Shown here: in pieces, positions 1 to 7,320 of the stretch
How positions within the stretch are numbered: position 1 is the first letter of the stretch
How the letters are laid out: each line of letters opens with the position of its first letter
Assembly (NCBI GenBank): GCA_018399455.1
Contig: JAGYOT010000088.1
Coordinates: 1-7,320 of the forward strand
Reading direction: 5' to 3'
Source of the DNA: Desulfobacterales bacterium
GTDB lineage: Bacteria; Desulfobacterota; Desulfobacteria; Desulfobacterales; Desulfosalsimonadaceae
Length of the DNA: 7,320 nt
Made by a program: the position numbers and the translations under genes
Notes under the pieces: generated by a model
Databases searched by the model: none
What the model was told of the DNA's origin: nothing
Seen by the model: the letters and a program-made list of their open reading frames with translations, nothing else

Positions 1-957
1 CGCCAGCTTATTGGTATCCGCCCCGTCGGAGTCACCCTCCAGGGTTTCCAGCGCCGCGCAGATGCAATCAAAGGGAATTTCCAGCTCCATGCCAACCGCT
101 ATACTGGCCAGGGCGTTGTAAATGTTGTGGAGTCCCGGCAGGTTTAAAACCACTTCGCCTACCGGTGCATCCCTGAAGATGACGGAAAAACGACTCCGGG
201 TCGCTTCATGCGTGATATCCACTGCCTGAATATCGGCCTGGGCGCTTAGCCCATAAGTGATATGGCGTTTCTTGATATAGGGAATAATATCCTGAATATG
301 CTCATTATCCAGGCACAGCACGGCAAGTCCGTAGAACGGTACCCGATCGATAAAATCCAGAAAAACCGATTTGATGGCCTCCAGATCCGCATAAAAGTCC
401 ATGTGCTCCAGGTCAATATTGGTTACCACCGCCATGGCGGGGGAAAATTTTAAAAACGAACCGTCGCTTTCATCCGCCTCGGCAACAAGAAAATCCCCCT
501 CGCCCAGCACGGCATTCGTGTTGATCTGTTTCAGCTTACCGCCGATAACGACCGTCGGATCCAGGCCTCCCTTTTCCAGTACACTTGCAATCATGGAGGT
601 CGTGGTGGTTTTCCCGTGGGCCCCGGCAACCGCGATGCTGTATTTGAGCCGCATGAGTTCAGCCAGCATTTCAGCCCGGGGGATAACAGGAACCGCGGTC
701 CCGAGTGCCGCCTGAACCTCGGGGTTATCCTTTGAAATGGCCGAGGATGTCACCACGACATCCACCCCATGAATATGGGCGGGATCATGGCCCTTATAGA
801 TCCGGCCGCCCAGTGCGGCAAGCCGTTCGGTCACTTCCGAGGCAGCGATATCGGAGCCGGAGACATTGTAGCCCAAATTCAGCAGCAACTCGGCAATGCC
901 GCTCATTCCGATCCCCCCGATGCCCACAAAATAAATATGGTATTGTTTTCGATACAT
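1..957 (-). CDS. murC: UDP-N-acetylmuramate--L-alanine ligase MurC, N-terminal 319 codons (runs off left edge)
   Basis: MurC is the cytoplasmic ATP-dependent ligase that adds L-alanine to UDP-MurNAc, the first amino acid of the stem peptide. The reading frame is open from the ATG at 957 to the window edge, 319 residues of the usual 450-490. Visible in order: the N-terminal Rossmann glycine motif [10 protein letters not shown] (residues 11-20) that binds the UDP-sugar; VTSSAI (69-74); the ATP P-loop GAHGKTTTT (112-120); the metal/substrate motif EADESDGSF (160-168); [11 protein letters not shown] (179-189); and [12 protein letters not shown] (273-284), which leads into the C-terminal domain. 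The ATG shares its A with the murG stop (TGATG). A purine-rich stretch at 969-961 can serve as ribosome binding site, so translation is probably coupled to murG. Residues 309-319 do not look like MurC: the usual G-x-x-R-R stretch is missing (see findings). The C-terminal domain lies outside the window. Confidence 0.95.
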   Translation of the reverse strand, partial: MYRKQYHIYFVGIGGIGMSGIAELLLNLGYNVSGSDIAASEVTERLAALGGRIYKGHDPAHIHGVDVVVTSSAISKDNPEVQAALGTAVPVIPRAEMLAELMRLKYSIAVAGAHGKTTTTSMIASVLEKGGLDPTVVIGGKLKQINTNAVLGEGDFLVAEADESDGSFLKFSPAMAVVTNIDLEHMDFYADLEAIKSVFLDFIDRVPFYGLAVLCLDNEHIQDIIPYIKKRHITYGLSAQADIQAVDITHEATRSRFSVIFRDAPVGEVVLNLPGLHNIYNALASIAVGMELEIPFDCICAALETLEGDSDGADTNKLA

Positions 958-2174
958 CAGCTCTCTCTTGTCGGCTCGATTCCGGTCTCATTCATGTTCC
1001 GGCCTTTTCCGGCTCCGGACAGGGGCCCACCCCGCCGGCCTTTCGGCGCATTTGCGCAAATATCATCAACGATCGTATCGGCTGCCTCAGGCCGGGAAAA
1101 CATCCTGACATTCGCCCGCATCTGTCGGCGGACCGCTTCATTCTCAGCATAGAAACGAATCCGGTCCGCCAGCACCCGGCCGCTTGCTTCGGCCTGCGGG
1201 ATCATCTCCGCCGCCCCCGCATCCACCAGACTCTTGGCGTTAAAGTATTGATGGTTGTCTGCTGCATAAGGATAAGGGATAAATATAGCCGGCAGCGCAG
1301 CAGCAGCAACTTCCGCCACCGAGGTCGCCCCCGCACGGCAGATTATCAGCGCCGCCTGTCCGTAGCAGGCGGCCATATCATCAAAAAACGCTTCCACCCG
1401 CGCCGTAACCCCGGCCTCGGTATAAGCGTTTCTTACTGTTTCACGGTCCATGGCACCTGTCTGATGGATGAACGTCAAACTATCCCGGTCCTCCAGGTGA
1501 GCAAGGGCGGCCATCATCACCGTATTGACGGCATGGGCGCCCTGACTGCCGCCCAGAATCAGCACGGTAAACGCCTCTTTCCCCGACGCGGTCCCGGCTG
1601 AGGCCTGGCCCCTCACAATGTCCCGGCGGATCGGGTTTCCGGTAAACTTGACCTTTTCACGCATTTCCCCGACATCTGTATCCGGGAAAGAGACATATAT
1701 CCGATTGGCAATGCGGGCCAGAAACCGATTGGTCATCCCGGCAATCCGGTTCTGCTCATGGATGACCCGAAAAATACGCAGCATCCATGCCGCCACGACT
1801 ACCGGAGCGGCCGAATATGCCCCCATACCAATTACGGCATGGGGCCTGAACCGGTAAAAAAGAAAAAGAGCCGAAACCAGACCGGCAGGAACTTTGATCA
1901 GAGCTTTGAGTTTTCCGGTAACTCCCGCACCCTTAAAGCCGGCCGCGCTTATTTGGCAGGTATCATATGAGCTTTGGGACAAGACCCGCTTTTCAATCGC
2001 CCGGCCGCTGGTCACAAAAATTATCCGGCTCCCGGCAAAGCGGGCTTTAAAGGCATCCGCAATGGCAATCCCCGGAAACAGGTGCCCTCCGGTGCCGCCG
2101 CCGGCAATCACAATCCGCATGCCTTCATCGGAATCACATTCCCGCGTATCCGCGATATTTCGCCATTGCCTCAT
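957..2174 (-). CDS. murG: UDP-GlcNAc:lipid I N-acetylglucosaminyltransferase MurG
   Basis: MurG is a peripheral inner-membrane glycosyltransferase (GT-B fold, family GT28) that transfers GlcNAc from UDP-GlcNAc to lipid I, giving lipid II. Numbered from the first ATG (405 residues), the motifs are: GGGTGGH (25-31) in the N-terminal lipid I-binding domain; [11 protein letters not shown] (139-149); TGNPIR (178-183); LGGSQGA (207-213); IHQTG (236-240); [10 protein letters not shown] (279-288); and the donor-binding stretch [15 protein letters not shown] (299-313). The usual GGYxSGP loop reads GAYSAAP (118-124). Family members normally begin a few residues before GGTGGH, so Met19 (ATG at 2120) is a rival start giving 387 residues. 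I chose 2174 because AAAAGG lies 8 bases upstream and the ATG overlaps the ftsW stop as ATGA. Met19 has only AAGG almost touching it. Residues 377-405 form a Gly/Arg-rich tail beyond the end of E. coli MurG. The stop overlaps the murC start by one base. Confidence 0.96.
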   Translation of the reverse strand: MRQWRNIADTRECDSDEGMRIVIAGGGTGGHLFPGIAIADAFKARFAGSRIIFVTSGRAIEKRVLSQSSYDTCQISAAGFKGAGVTGKLKALIKVPAGLVSALFLFYRFRPHAVIGMGAYSAAPVVVAAWMLRIFRVIHEQNRIAGMTNRFLARIANRIYVSFPDTDVGEMREKVKFTGNPIRRDIVRGQASAGTASGKEAFTVLILGGSQGAHAVNTVMMAALAHLEDRDSLTFIHQTGAMDRETVRNAYTEAGVTARVEAFFDDMAACYGQAALIICRAGATSVAEVAAAALPAIFIPYPYAADNHQYFNAKSLVDAGAAEMIPQAEASGRVLADRIRFYAENEAVRRQMRANVRMFSRPEAADTIVDDICANAPKGRRGGPLSGAGKGRNMNETGIEPTRES

Positions 2175-3325
2175 CTGACCTGCCTTTTCCCGATATTCAT
2201 CAGGATGCCGATAAGTACCATGTTGATCAAAAGAGAGGTGCCGCCGTAGCTCAAAAACGGTAGGGTCAGGCCTTTTGTGGGCAAAAGACTCAGATTCACC
2301 CCCATATTGACGATTGCCTGCAAAGCAATGGCTACAGTAATCCCCAGCGCCATGAGGGAGCCGAAAAAATCAGGCCGGCCCCTTGCAATCTCAATTCCGC
2401 GCCACAAAAGAATCAGATACAGCATCAGCAAAATCAGAACCCAGATCCAGCCCCCCTCTTCCCCGATGACAGAAAAAATAAAATCTGTATGCGGCGCAGG
2501 AAGATAAAACAGCTTCTGGTAGCCCTGGCCGAACCCTTTTCCCAAAACGCCTCCGGATCCAAATGCCATCAGGGAATGAATGATCTGGTAGCCTTCATCC
2601 AGGGGATATTTCCAGGGATCCAGGAACGTGAGATACCGCTTGAGGCGGTATTCAGAACTTACGACGAGATATGCCGCCAGGGGCAATACCAGGCAAAAGG
2701 CTGCGGCCAGATGCCTGAAGGGCACACGCCCGGCATACATGACAACCCACGCGAGCAACCATAAAATTGCCATTGACCCAAAATCAGGCTGGAGCAAAAC
2801 CAGCACGGAAAAGAGACACAGGACGATGACATGGGGCAGAAACCCAATGTTTAACGTTTCAATGTGCTCCTGTTTCTTGCTGAGGGAGTAGGCCATAAAT
2901 ATAATCAGCGCCAGTTTGGCGAACTCAATCGGCTGAAAACTGATCCCCCTGATTCGAAGCCATCGTGTGGCGCCGCCCGCCGTCTGACCTGCCCCGCTTA
3001 CGAGAACGGCAATCAGCAGAACAATGGCGCTGGCAAGAAAGAGATAGACCAGCGGCCGGTAAACCCGGTAGGGCACAAAAGCGAGAAGAAGCATCACCGG
3101 GCATCCTACGGCTGCAAAAGTAAACTGCTTCTTTAAAAAGTAGTATTCATTTCCGAACTGCTTGAGCGCGACTTCACAGGAAGCGCTGTAAACCATGGCC
3201 ACTCCGATGCCTACCAGGAGAAGCACCGGTACGAGCAGGGTATAATCGACAGCCGGTCCGGTCGCGTTCGCCTTCTTCGTCGCGGAGGATTTCTCTGGTA
3301 ATTTCCGGGCCGTTCCGTTACTCAT
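2171..3325 (-). CDS. ftsW: Septal peptidoglycan glycosyltransferase FtsW (SEDS family)
   Basis: FtsW is the multi-pass inner-membrane SEDS protein that polymerises lipid II into glycan strands at the division septum, working with a class B penicillin-binding protein (FtsI). The product is 384 residues with a short Lys-rich cytoplasmic N-terminus (about 1-26) and roughly ten hydrophobic segments. Family motifs: GGATRWL (117-123), FQPIEFAK (130-137), LLQPDFGS (177-184), DEGYQIIHSLMAFGSGG (243-259), YLPAPHTDFIFSVIGEE (274-290) and NMGVNLSLLPTKGLTLPF (340-357) followed by LSYGGTS. Asp281 in HTDFIF corresponds to the catalytic aspartate of SEDS polymerases. The dcw position between murD and murG, and the HTDFIF/GxxLPFLSYGG wording, favour FtsW over its paralogue RodA. 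The start is ATG 3325, with AAGAGG 9 bases upstream; it overlaps the murD stop by 8 bases (ATGAGTAA). The frame stays open upstream to 3442, but that part is murD coding sequence and adds a non-family N-terminus. Confidence 0.96.
   Translation of the reverse strand: MSNGTARKLPEKSSATKKANATGPAVDYTLLVPVLLLVGIGVAMVYSASCEVALKQFGNEYYFLKKQFTFAAVGCPVMLLLAFVPYRVYRPLVYLFLASAIVLLIAVLVSGAGQTAGGATRWLRIRGISFQPIEFAKLALIIFMAYSLSKKQEHIETLNIGFLPHVIVLCLFSVLVLLQPDFGSMAILWLLAWVVMYAGRVPFRHLAAAFCLVLPLAAYLVVSSEYRLKRYLTFLDPWKYPLDEGYQIIHSLMAFGSGGVLGKGFGQGYQKLFYLPAPHTDFIFSVIGEEGGWIWVLILLMLYLILLWRGIEIARGRPDFFGSLMALGITVAIALQAIVNMGVNLSLLPTKGLTLPFLSYGGTSLLINMVLIGILMNIGKRQVR
2175..2188 (-). promoter_or_regulatory. Ribosome binding site favouring the upstream murG start
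   Basis: AAAAGG at 2188-2183 lies 8 bases before the ATG at 2174, and a second AGG (2181-2179) lies 4 bases before it; both are inside the ftsW 3' end. The rival internal start at 2120 has AAGG only one base away, too close for normal initiation. Confidence 0.55.
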
Positions 3326-4691
3326 TGCCTGCCGCCTCTTTTTCACGGACACATTTGACAAAATCCTCCCCCCGCCGGGCATAGCTTTCATACATGTCAA
3401 AGCTTGCACAAGCCGGGGATAAAAGCACAGTATCGCCTTCAACAGCTATGGCTTTGGCCGCTTGCACTGCTTCGGCCATGGATGAAACCCGGCTTGCGGG
3501 CACAGCATCGCCCAAAGCATGCTCAATCGCGTCTGCCGCTTCTCCCAATAAAATCAGATGCCTCACACAGCCCGGGAGCTGGTCTTTCAATGCCTTGTAG
3601 CTGCCCCCTTTTTCCCTTCCGCCCATAATCAAAATCACCGGCGTGCTGAAGGAAGCAAGCGCACGCACCACCGCATCAACATTGGTTGCCTTCGAATCAT
3701 CGATATAGTCGACCCCCTCAATGCTTGCCACCGGCATCATACGGTGAGAAAGACCCTGAAAGGATTCAACCGTTTGTCGAATGGCTTCAAAAGAGGCTCC
3801 TACGGCAGCGGCGGCCAAGCCGGCGGCGGCGATATTTTCCCGGTTGTGCCTTCCCATAAGCGGGATCCCCAGGCAGTCCAGGGTATACGGTTGCTGCCGA
3901 GGCAGGGAAAAACGAATATCCGCATCTGTGATTACAGCCCCCGCTGGATCTGACGCATCGGCATTGAAGGAGAAGACCTGCGCGCTGAGCTTTGGCTTAA
4001 GCGTCTTTATCGCCGGATCCGCCTTATTGATAACCGCGATATCGGCCTCCGTCTGATTTTCAAAAATACGGCCCTTTGAACGGACATAGGCGTCAAAATC
4101 CGGGTAGCGCTCCAGATGGTCGGCAGAGATGTTTAAAAGCAAAGAAACCCGGGGCCGGAATCGCTCGATGGTGTCCAGTTGAAAGCTTGAAAGCTCAACC
4201 ACGGCAAAGTCGGCCGAATCCCCCTGGTCGGCATACGCAATCAGCGGAGTGCCCAGATTTCCCCCGACAAACACCCGATAGCCGGCGGCCGAAAGCATCC
4301 GCCCGGTAAGCAGGGTTGTGGTGGACTTGCCGTTTGTTCCGGTAATGGCGATGATCGGCGTGTTCATATACCGGTACGCCAGTTCGATCTCTCCGATAAC
4401 CGGAATGCCATTAAGGGCGGCCCGGCGGACGGGAGCCAGGGTATGAGGGACGCCCGGGCTTAAGACGATTGTGTCCGCCGATTGAAAGACCGCGTCATCA
4501 TGGCCGCCCAGAGCCATTTCCAGGTCCGCATCAGCCAGATCGGACAGTTTTGCAAGCGCGTCTTTCAAGGATTCCGGCGACGAACTGTCGGTCACCGTCA
4601 GCCGGGCGCCCCGGCGGACAAGAAACCGGACCAGAGCCCTGCCGGTTTTTCCGAGTCCCGCAACCACAATATGTCTGCCTTTGATTTCCAT
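3318..4691 (-). CDS. murD: UDP-N-acetylmuramoyl-L-alanine--D-glutamate ligase MurD
   Basis: MurD is the cytoplasmic ligase that adds D-glutamate to UDP-MurNAc-L-Ala with ATP. At 457 residues it is close to the usual 440-450. Motifs in order: glycine loop GLGKTG (12-17) of the UDP-binding domain; LSPGVP (77-82); ATP P-loop GTNGKSTT (118-125); GGNLGTP (143-149); ELSSFQL (166-172); NISADHLERYP (187-197); Lys206 in RSKGRIF, matching the lysine carbamylated in E. coli MurD; GRHNRENI (280-287); FQGLSHRM (311-318); DDSKATN (331-337); GGREKGG (357-363); and the C-terminal LSPACASFDMY (424-434). ELSSFQL, HRM and DDSKATN separate MurD from MurC, MurE and MurF. The ATG lies 8 bases after the mraY stop, with only a weak purine-rich stretch in front of it, so its translation may depend on ribosomes finishing mraY. 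The 3' end overlaps ftsW by 8 bases. Confidence 0.98.
   Translation of the reverse strand: MEIKGRHIVVAGLGKTGRALVRFLVRRGARLTVTDSSSPESLKDALAKLSDLADADLEMALGGHDDAVFQSADTIVLSPGVPHTLAPVRRAALNGIPVIGEIELAYRYMNTPIIAITGTNGKSTTTLLTGRMLSAAGYRVFVGGNLGTPLIAYADQGDSADFAVVELSSFQLDTIERFRPRVSLLLNISADHLERYPDFDAYVRSKGRIFENQTEADIAVINKADPAIKTLKPKLSAQVFSFNADASDPAGAVITDADIRFSLPRQQPYTLDCLGIPLMGRHNRENIAAAGLAAAAVGASFEAIRQTVESFQGLSHRMMPVASIEGVDYIDDSKATNVDAVVRALASFSTPVILIMGGREKGGSYKALKDQLPGCVRHLILLGEAADAIEHALGDAVPASRVSSMAEAVQAAKAIAVEGDTVLLSPACASFDMYESYARRGEDFVKCVREKEAAGNE
3326..3340 (-). promoter_or_regulatory. Ribosome binding site deciding the ftsW start
   Basis: AAGAGG at 3340-3335 stands 9 bases before the ATG at 3325, inside the last codons of murD. 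This supports the short ftsW start over any start further upstream in the same open frame. Confidence 0.6.
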
Positions 4692-4699
4692 TGCTTCGC

Positions 4700-5779
4700 T
4701 TATCTCAGTTTCAGCGTACTAATTGCCACCAGGGCCAAAAGAATGGAGATGATCCAAAACCGGACAATCACTTTTGACTCAGGCCATCCCTTGAGTTCAA
4801 AATGGTGGTGGAGCGGAGCCATCAGAAAAATCCGCCGGCCGTGCGTCAGCTTGAAATATACCACCTGAAGAATGACTGAAACGGCCTCAAGTAAGAAAAT
4901 GCCGCCCACGATCATCATCAGAATCTCCTGTTTGGTGATCACCGCGATCGTTCCCAAAACCCCGCCCAGCGGCAGGGAGCCCACATCGCCCATAAAGATC
5001 TGAGCCGGATAGGTGTTAAACCATAAAAACCCCAGACCCGCACCGGCGATCGCCCCGCAGATAATGGTCACCTCTGCGCTGCCAGGGACATAGGGAATCT
5101 GCAGATACTCGGCAATCCGGCTGTGGCCGGCCACATAAGCAAAAAGCATGTAAGTGGCTGCAGAGATGATGACCGGCCCGATAGCCAGCCCGTCCAGCCC
5201 GTCGGTCAGATTTACGGCATTGGAGGTTCCGACAATCACGAGGGTGGCGAAAAGAATATAGCCCGCCCCCAGATCCGGGCGAAAGGCTTTGAAAAACGGC
5301 AGGGTAAGCCGACTGTCGAAATCAGGCATCAGATAAATCAGGCTGCCGGCGACCATGGCAATCAGGATTTGCAGTAAAAGCTTTTCCCGGCCGGTCAACC
5401 CCCTGTTCCGCTTCTGAATCTGCTTGAGATAATCATCAATGAAACCAACAGTAAAGTAGCCCGCGCCCACCAGCAGAATGATCCATATGGTGCCGTTGCC
5501 CAAATCCACCCAGAAAAGCGTGCCAGCGAATATGGCGGCCATAATCAGAACTCCCCCCATCGTGGGCGTCCCTGCTTTGTCCTGATGAGCGGCCGGCCCG
5601 GCCCGGCGAATATACTGGCCGATCTGTTTTTCCGTGAGTTTGCCGATCATCCATGGACCCAGAAGAAAACAAATCAAAAAGGCCGTGATACTGGCGTAAA
5701 TGGTGCGGAACGTGATATACCGGAAAACATTGAAAACCGAAATATCCACGTGCAGGGAATATAGGAGGTGATAGAGCAT
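4700..5779 (-). CDS. mraY: Phospho-N-acetylmuramoyl-pentapeptide-transferase MraY
   Basis: MraY is the polytopic inner-membrane enzyme that moves phospho-MurNAc-pentapeptide from UDP to undecaprenyl phosphate, forming lipid I and releasing UMP. The 359-residue product matches the usual 360. Motifs: [10 protein letters not shown] (16-25) near the N-terminus; GTPTMGG (70-76); the aspartate pair DD (115-116) followed by a Lys/Arg-rich cytoplasmic loop; [13 protein letters not shown] (187-199) with Asp193 and Asp196; FMGDVGSL (262-269) with the essential Asp265; and the histidine motif [14 protein letters not shown] (321-334). About ten hydrophobic segments fit the known topology. I took the ATG at 5779 because the protein then begins like other MraY proteins (MLYHLL then FNVF). 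The in-frame TTG at 5788 would overlap the murF stop and put the start inside the Shine-Dalgarno region. Two bases separate it from murF. A purine-rich ribosome binding site lies at 5797-5789 and may be sequestered in a hairpin (separate entry). Confidence 0.98.
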   Translation of the reverse strand: MLYHLLYSLHVDISVFNVFRYITFRTIYASITAFLICFLLGPWMIGKLTEKQIGQYIRRAGPAAHQDKAGTPTMGGVLIMAAIFAGTLFWVDLGNGTIWIILLVGAGYFTVGFIDDYLKQIQKRNRGLTGREKLLLQILIAMVAGSLIYLMPDFDSRLTLPFFKAFRPDLGAGYILFATLVIVGTSNAVNLTDGLDGLAIGPVIISAATYMLFAYVAGHSRIAEYLQIPYVPGSAEVTIICGAIAGAGLGFLWFNTYPAQIFMGDVGSLPLGGVLGTIAVITKQEILMMIVGGIFLLEAVSVILQVVYFKLTHGRRIFLMAPLHHHFELKGWPESKVIVRFWIISILLALVAISTLKLR

Positions 5780-5797
5780 AATCAGCAACCCCCTCCC
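5763..5797 (-). promoter_or_regulatory. mraY ribosome binding site with possible self-sequestering stem-loop
   Basis: Seen: the mRNA carries GGGAGGGGG (5797-5789) ahead of the mraY AUG at 5779, a usable Shine-Dalgarno (AGGGGG, 9 bases spacing). Codons 3-6 of mraY contain AUCACCUCCU (5772-5763), which is the anti-Shine-Dalgarno sequence found at the 3' end of bacterial 16S rRNA. By hand, GGGAGG (5797-5792) pairs with CCUCCU (5768-5763); after a G-A mismatch, GGU (5790-5788) pairs with AUC (5772-5770). The AUG falls in the 15-base loop. Inferred: this could damp free initiation on mraY unless ribosomes finishing murF, whose stop lies inside the loop, open it. The ribosome binding site itself is well supported; the hairpin is a hand-drawn hypothesis. 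Confidence 0.45.
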
Positions 5798-7218
5798 GGG
5801 ACGGCTCCCCTCTCGCGCCCGATGAGATGCTGCACCACCTGATCCATGCCGGTGCTGTGGGATCCTTTCACCAGGACCCAGTCACCGGGCCCCAGATCCC
5901 GAAATAGTTCTTCAACAATCTCGATCCGGCTCCCCTTAAACACGGCGTCTTCATCCATTCCGGCCGACTTCGCACCCGCTGCGAAATCAGCGGCAAATCC
6001 GCCGCTGACATACAACCGGTCCACTCCCGCAAGGGCGGCATAACGGCCAGCCTCATAATGCAATGTACCCGCGCCCTCTCCCATTTCCAGCATGTCTCCG
6101 GCGACCAGAATCCCCCGGTGTTCTCCTTTCAAGCCGACCAGTGTCTCAACAGCCGCTTTCATCGAACCGGGGTTGGCATTATAGGCATCATCAATGACAT
6201 GGACGCCCTGAGGAGTCAGCACATGGGCCATCCTTCCTTTCACGGGCCTGAATCCTTCCAAGCCGGAGCGTATATGCAAATTTGAAATCCCGAGGACATC
6301 GCCGACGGCGGCTGCCGCCAGGGCATTGGCCAGCATATGGCGGCCCGGCACCGGTAGCCGGATTGCAACGGCTCCACCCGGCATAATCATTTCAAATTCG
6401 ATCTCCAAACCGGTCTGACAGATATCTGTTGCACGGTAATGGGCGTTTTCAGACAGCCCGAAACAGCGAACACGGCTTGTGCTCATTTCTTGAAGGCCAT
6501 CGACATAGGGGTCATCGGCATTTAGTATCACCGTGCCGCCGGGCCGGACGTGGCGCAGCAGCTCCGCTTTGGCCGCCATAACGTGATCCGTGTCCTTCAG
6601 GCCCTCCAGATGAGCCGGTCCGATATTGGTTATTACCGCCACATCAGGACCGACGATTTCGCCCAGTCTGTCAATTTCACCGGAATGGTTCATGCCCAGT
6701 TCCACAACCGCTGCTTCATGAGAGTGATTCAGCCGCAGCAGGGTCAGCGGCAGCCCGATCTCGTTGTTCAGATTACCGGTGGTGGCCAGAGTGGAGCGCT
6801 CCGTTGCCAGAACCGCTGCGGCCATTTCCTTGGTTGTCGTTTTGCCGTTGGATCCGGTGATGGCCGTAACCGGAATGTCTATCCGACGCCTGTGGAAAGC
6901 GGCAAGATCGCCCAAAGCCCGGATGGTATCCGCTACCAGGATGCAGCATCCCCCGGCCTGAGCCCATTTTACCAGACGCTGGCGATCGGCTACCGGAGTT
7001 TCAACAATAATCCCCCTGACCCCGGCTTCCATAAGCTCCGGAACAAAGGCATGGCCGTCGTAGCGGGAGCCCTTGATGGCCACAAAAATCTCATCCTTCT
7101 GAATGGTGCGCGAATCAATGCAGATACCTGCAAACACGCCTGTATCGGGCCCCGCCACCAGACTGCCCCCGGTTGCCCGTAGCAGATCATCGATTCTCCA
7201 TTTGGCGGCCGTATCCAT
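5782..7218 (-). CDS. murF: UDP-N-acetylmuramoyl-tripeptide--D-alanyl-D-alanine ligase MurF
   Basis: MurF is the last cytoplasmic Mur ligase; it joins D-Ala-D-Ala to UDP-MurNAc-tripeptide to give the pentapeptide that MraY, encoded next, uses. From the ATG it is 478 residues, slightly longer than E. coli MurF (452). Motifs: [17 protein letters not shown] (34-50) of the substrate-binding domain; ATP P-loop [12 protein letters not shown] (121-132); [16 protein letters not shown] (148-163); [10 protein letters not shown] (173-182); [11 protein letters not shown] (197-207); [12 protein letters not shown] (291-302); VKGRM (326-330); [11 protein letters not shown] (343-353), a MurF hallmark; GDMLEMGE (374-381); and KGSHSTGM (451-458). 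The ATG at 7218 overlaps the murE stop by one base (TGATG). A TTG immediately upstream (7221) is in frame but less likely. No good Shine-Dalgarno sits in front: the nearest G-run is about 14-16 bases away. Reinitiation after murE is therefore the likely mode of translation. Confidence 0.98.
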   Translation of the reverse strand: MDTAAKWRIDDLLRATGGSLVAGPDTGVFAGICIDSRTIQKDEIFVAIKGSRYDGHAFVPELMEAGVRGIIVETPVADRQRLVKWAQAGGCCILVADTIRALGDLAAFHRRRIDIPVTAITGSNGKTTTKEMAAAVLATERSTLATTGNLNNEIGLPLTLLRLNHSHEAAVVELGMNHSGEIDRLGEIVGPDVAVITNIGPAHLEGLKDTDHVMAAKAELLRHVRPGGTVILNADDPYVDGLQEMSTSRVRCFGLSENAHYRATDICQTGLEIEFEMIMPGGAVAIRLPVPGRHMLANALAAAAVGDVLGISNLHIRSGLEGFRPVKGRMAHVLTPQGVHVIDDAYNANPGSMKAAVETLVGLKGEHRGILVAGDMLEMGEGAGTLHYEAGRYAALAGVDRLYVSGGFAADFAAGAKSAGMDEDAVFKGSRIEIVEELFRDLGPGDWVLVKGSHSTGMDQVVQHLIGRERGAVPGGGC

Positions 7219-7320
7219 CAATTGATCGAAAGCCCCCGTTTCGCGGTTTCCCGATCATCAAAAGCCAGGATTTCACTCCCCATGATCTGATAGGGCTCAT
7301 GGCCTTTTCCGGCGATCAGC
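7218..7320 (-). CDS. murE: UDP-N-acetylmuramoyl-L-alanyl-D-glutamate ligase MurE, last 33 codons (runs off right edge)
   Basis: MurE adds the third amino acid, usually meso-diaminopimelate in Gram-negative bacteria, to UDP-MurNAc-L-Ala-D-Glu. Only the C-terminus is in the window: LIAGKGHEPYQIMG, then FDDRETAKRGL, ending in SIN before TGA. GKGHE-x-YQ and FDDRE are the standard closing motifs of MurE, and murE directly before murF is the normal dcw order. The residues that would tell diaminopimelate from lysine specificity (the DNPR/DDPR motif) lie outside the window, so the amino acid added cannot be read here. The stop overlaps the murF ATG by one base. Confidence 0.93.
   Translation of the reverse strand, partial: LIAGKGHEPYQIMGSEILAFDDRETAKRGLSIN

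Noticed and set aside
705..1601. Plus-strand open frame of 298 codons opposite murC and murG
   Set aside because: It lies antisense to two genes with full family motifs. Its translation is rich in Arg, Pro and His with no recognisable domain, as expected for a shadow frame in GC-rich coding DNA.
3326..3442. Upstream extension of the ftsW frame to an ATG at 3442
   Set aside because: These bases are the conserved murD C-terminus. The extension has no FtsW-like sequence, and ATG 3325 has a proper ribosome binding site.
5763..5772. Perfect Shine-Dalgarno sequence AGGAGGTGAT on the plus strand
   Set aside because: No start codon follows at a usable distance on the plus strand and no plus-strand gene is credible. 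The sequence matters only as the minus-strand complement discussed at the mraY start.
5780..5788. TTG at 5788 as the mraY start
   Set aside because: It adds three residues not seen in the family, overlaps murF and directly abuts the G-run that serves as ribosome binding site. The ATG at 5779 fits better.
6550..7182. Plus-strand open frame of 210 codons opposite murF
   Set aside because: It is antisense to intact murF, with no family resemblance and no ribosome binding site of note; a shadow frame.
7219..7221. TTG at 7221 as the murF start
   Set aside because: An ATG follows immediately and forms the usual TGATG overlap with murE; the TTG would add only one residue.
1..7320. Search for mobile elements, CRISPR, tRNA or rRNA, riboswitches, terminators and a novel system
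   Set aside because: The window is filled by seven conserved dcw genes without gaps over 8 bases. I saw no repeat arrays, terminal inverted repeats, hairpin plus T-run, or genes outside peptidoglycan synthesis.

Overview
The window is a slice of the division and cell wall (dcw) gene cluster of a Gram-negative-type bacterium. Every gene lies on the minus strand. In transcription order (right to left) they are murE (last 33 codons), murF, mraY, murD, ftsW, murG and murC (first 319 codons). This is the classical dcw order. The moderately GC-rich sequence and the general look of the proteins (for example the MurC P-loop written GAHGKTTTT) suggest a deltaproteobacterial / Desulfobacterota-like organism. 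That placement is an inference from memory of family sequences and is not tested here.

Layout from the right edge: murE ends at 7218 and shares one base with the murF ATG. murF (7218-5782) is followed after 2 bases by mraY (5779-4700). murD (4691-3318) starts 8 bases further on. ftsW (3325-2171) overlaps the end of murD by 8 bases, murG (2174-957) overlaps ftsW by 4 bases, and murC (957 to beyond the left edge) shares one base with the murG stop. Coding density is practically 100%. There is no intergenic stretch longer than 8 bases, and I see no terminator, promoter, RNA gene, repeat array or mobile element.

Together the genes make and deliver the peptidoglycan precursor. MurC, MurD, MurE and MurF are the Mur ligases that build UDP-MurNAc-pentapeptide in the cytoplasm. 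MraY moves the phospho-MurNAc-pentapeptide to undecaprenyl phosphate (lipid I). MurG adds GlcNAc (lipid II). FtsW is the SEDS polymerase that uses lipid II at the division septum. The diagnostic catalytic motifs of the complete genes are present and their frames are intact.

I find no undescribed biological system; this is conserved core genome. The points worth a second look are: a possible stem-loop at the murF/mraY junction in which a copy of the 16S anti-Shine-Dalgarno sequence inside mraY could pair with mraY's own ribosome binding site; the last dozen MurC residues at the left edge, which stop resembling the family; an ambiguous murG start; and substitutions in a MurG glycine loop.
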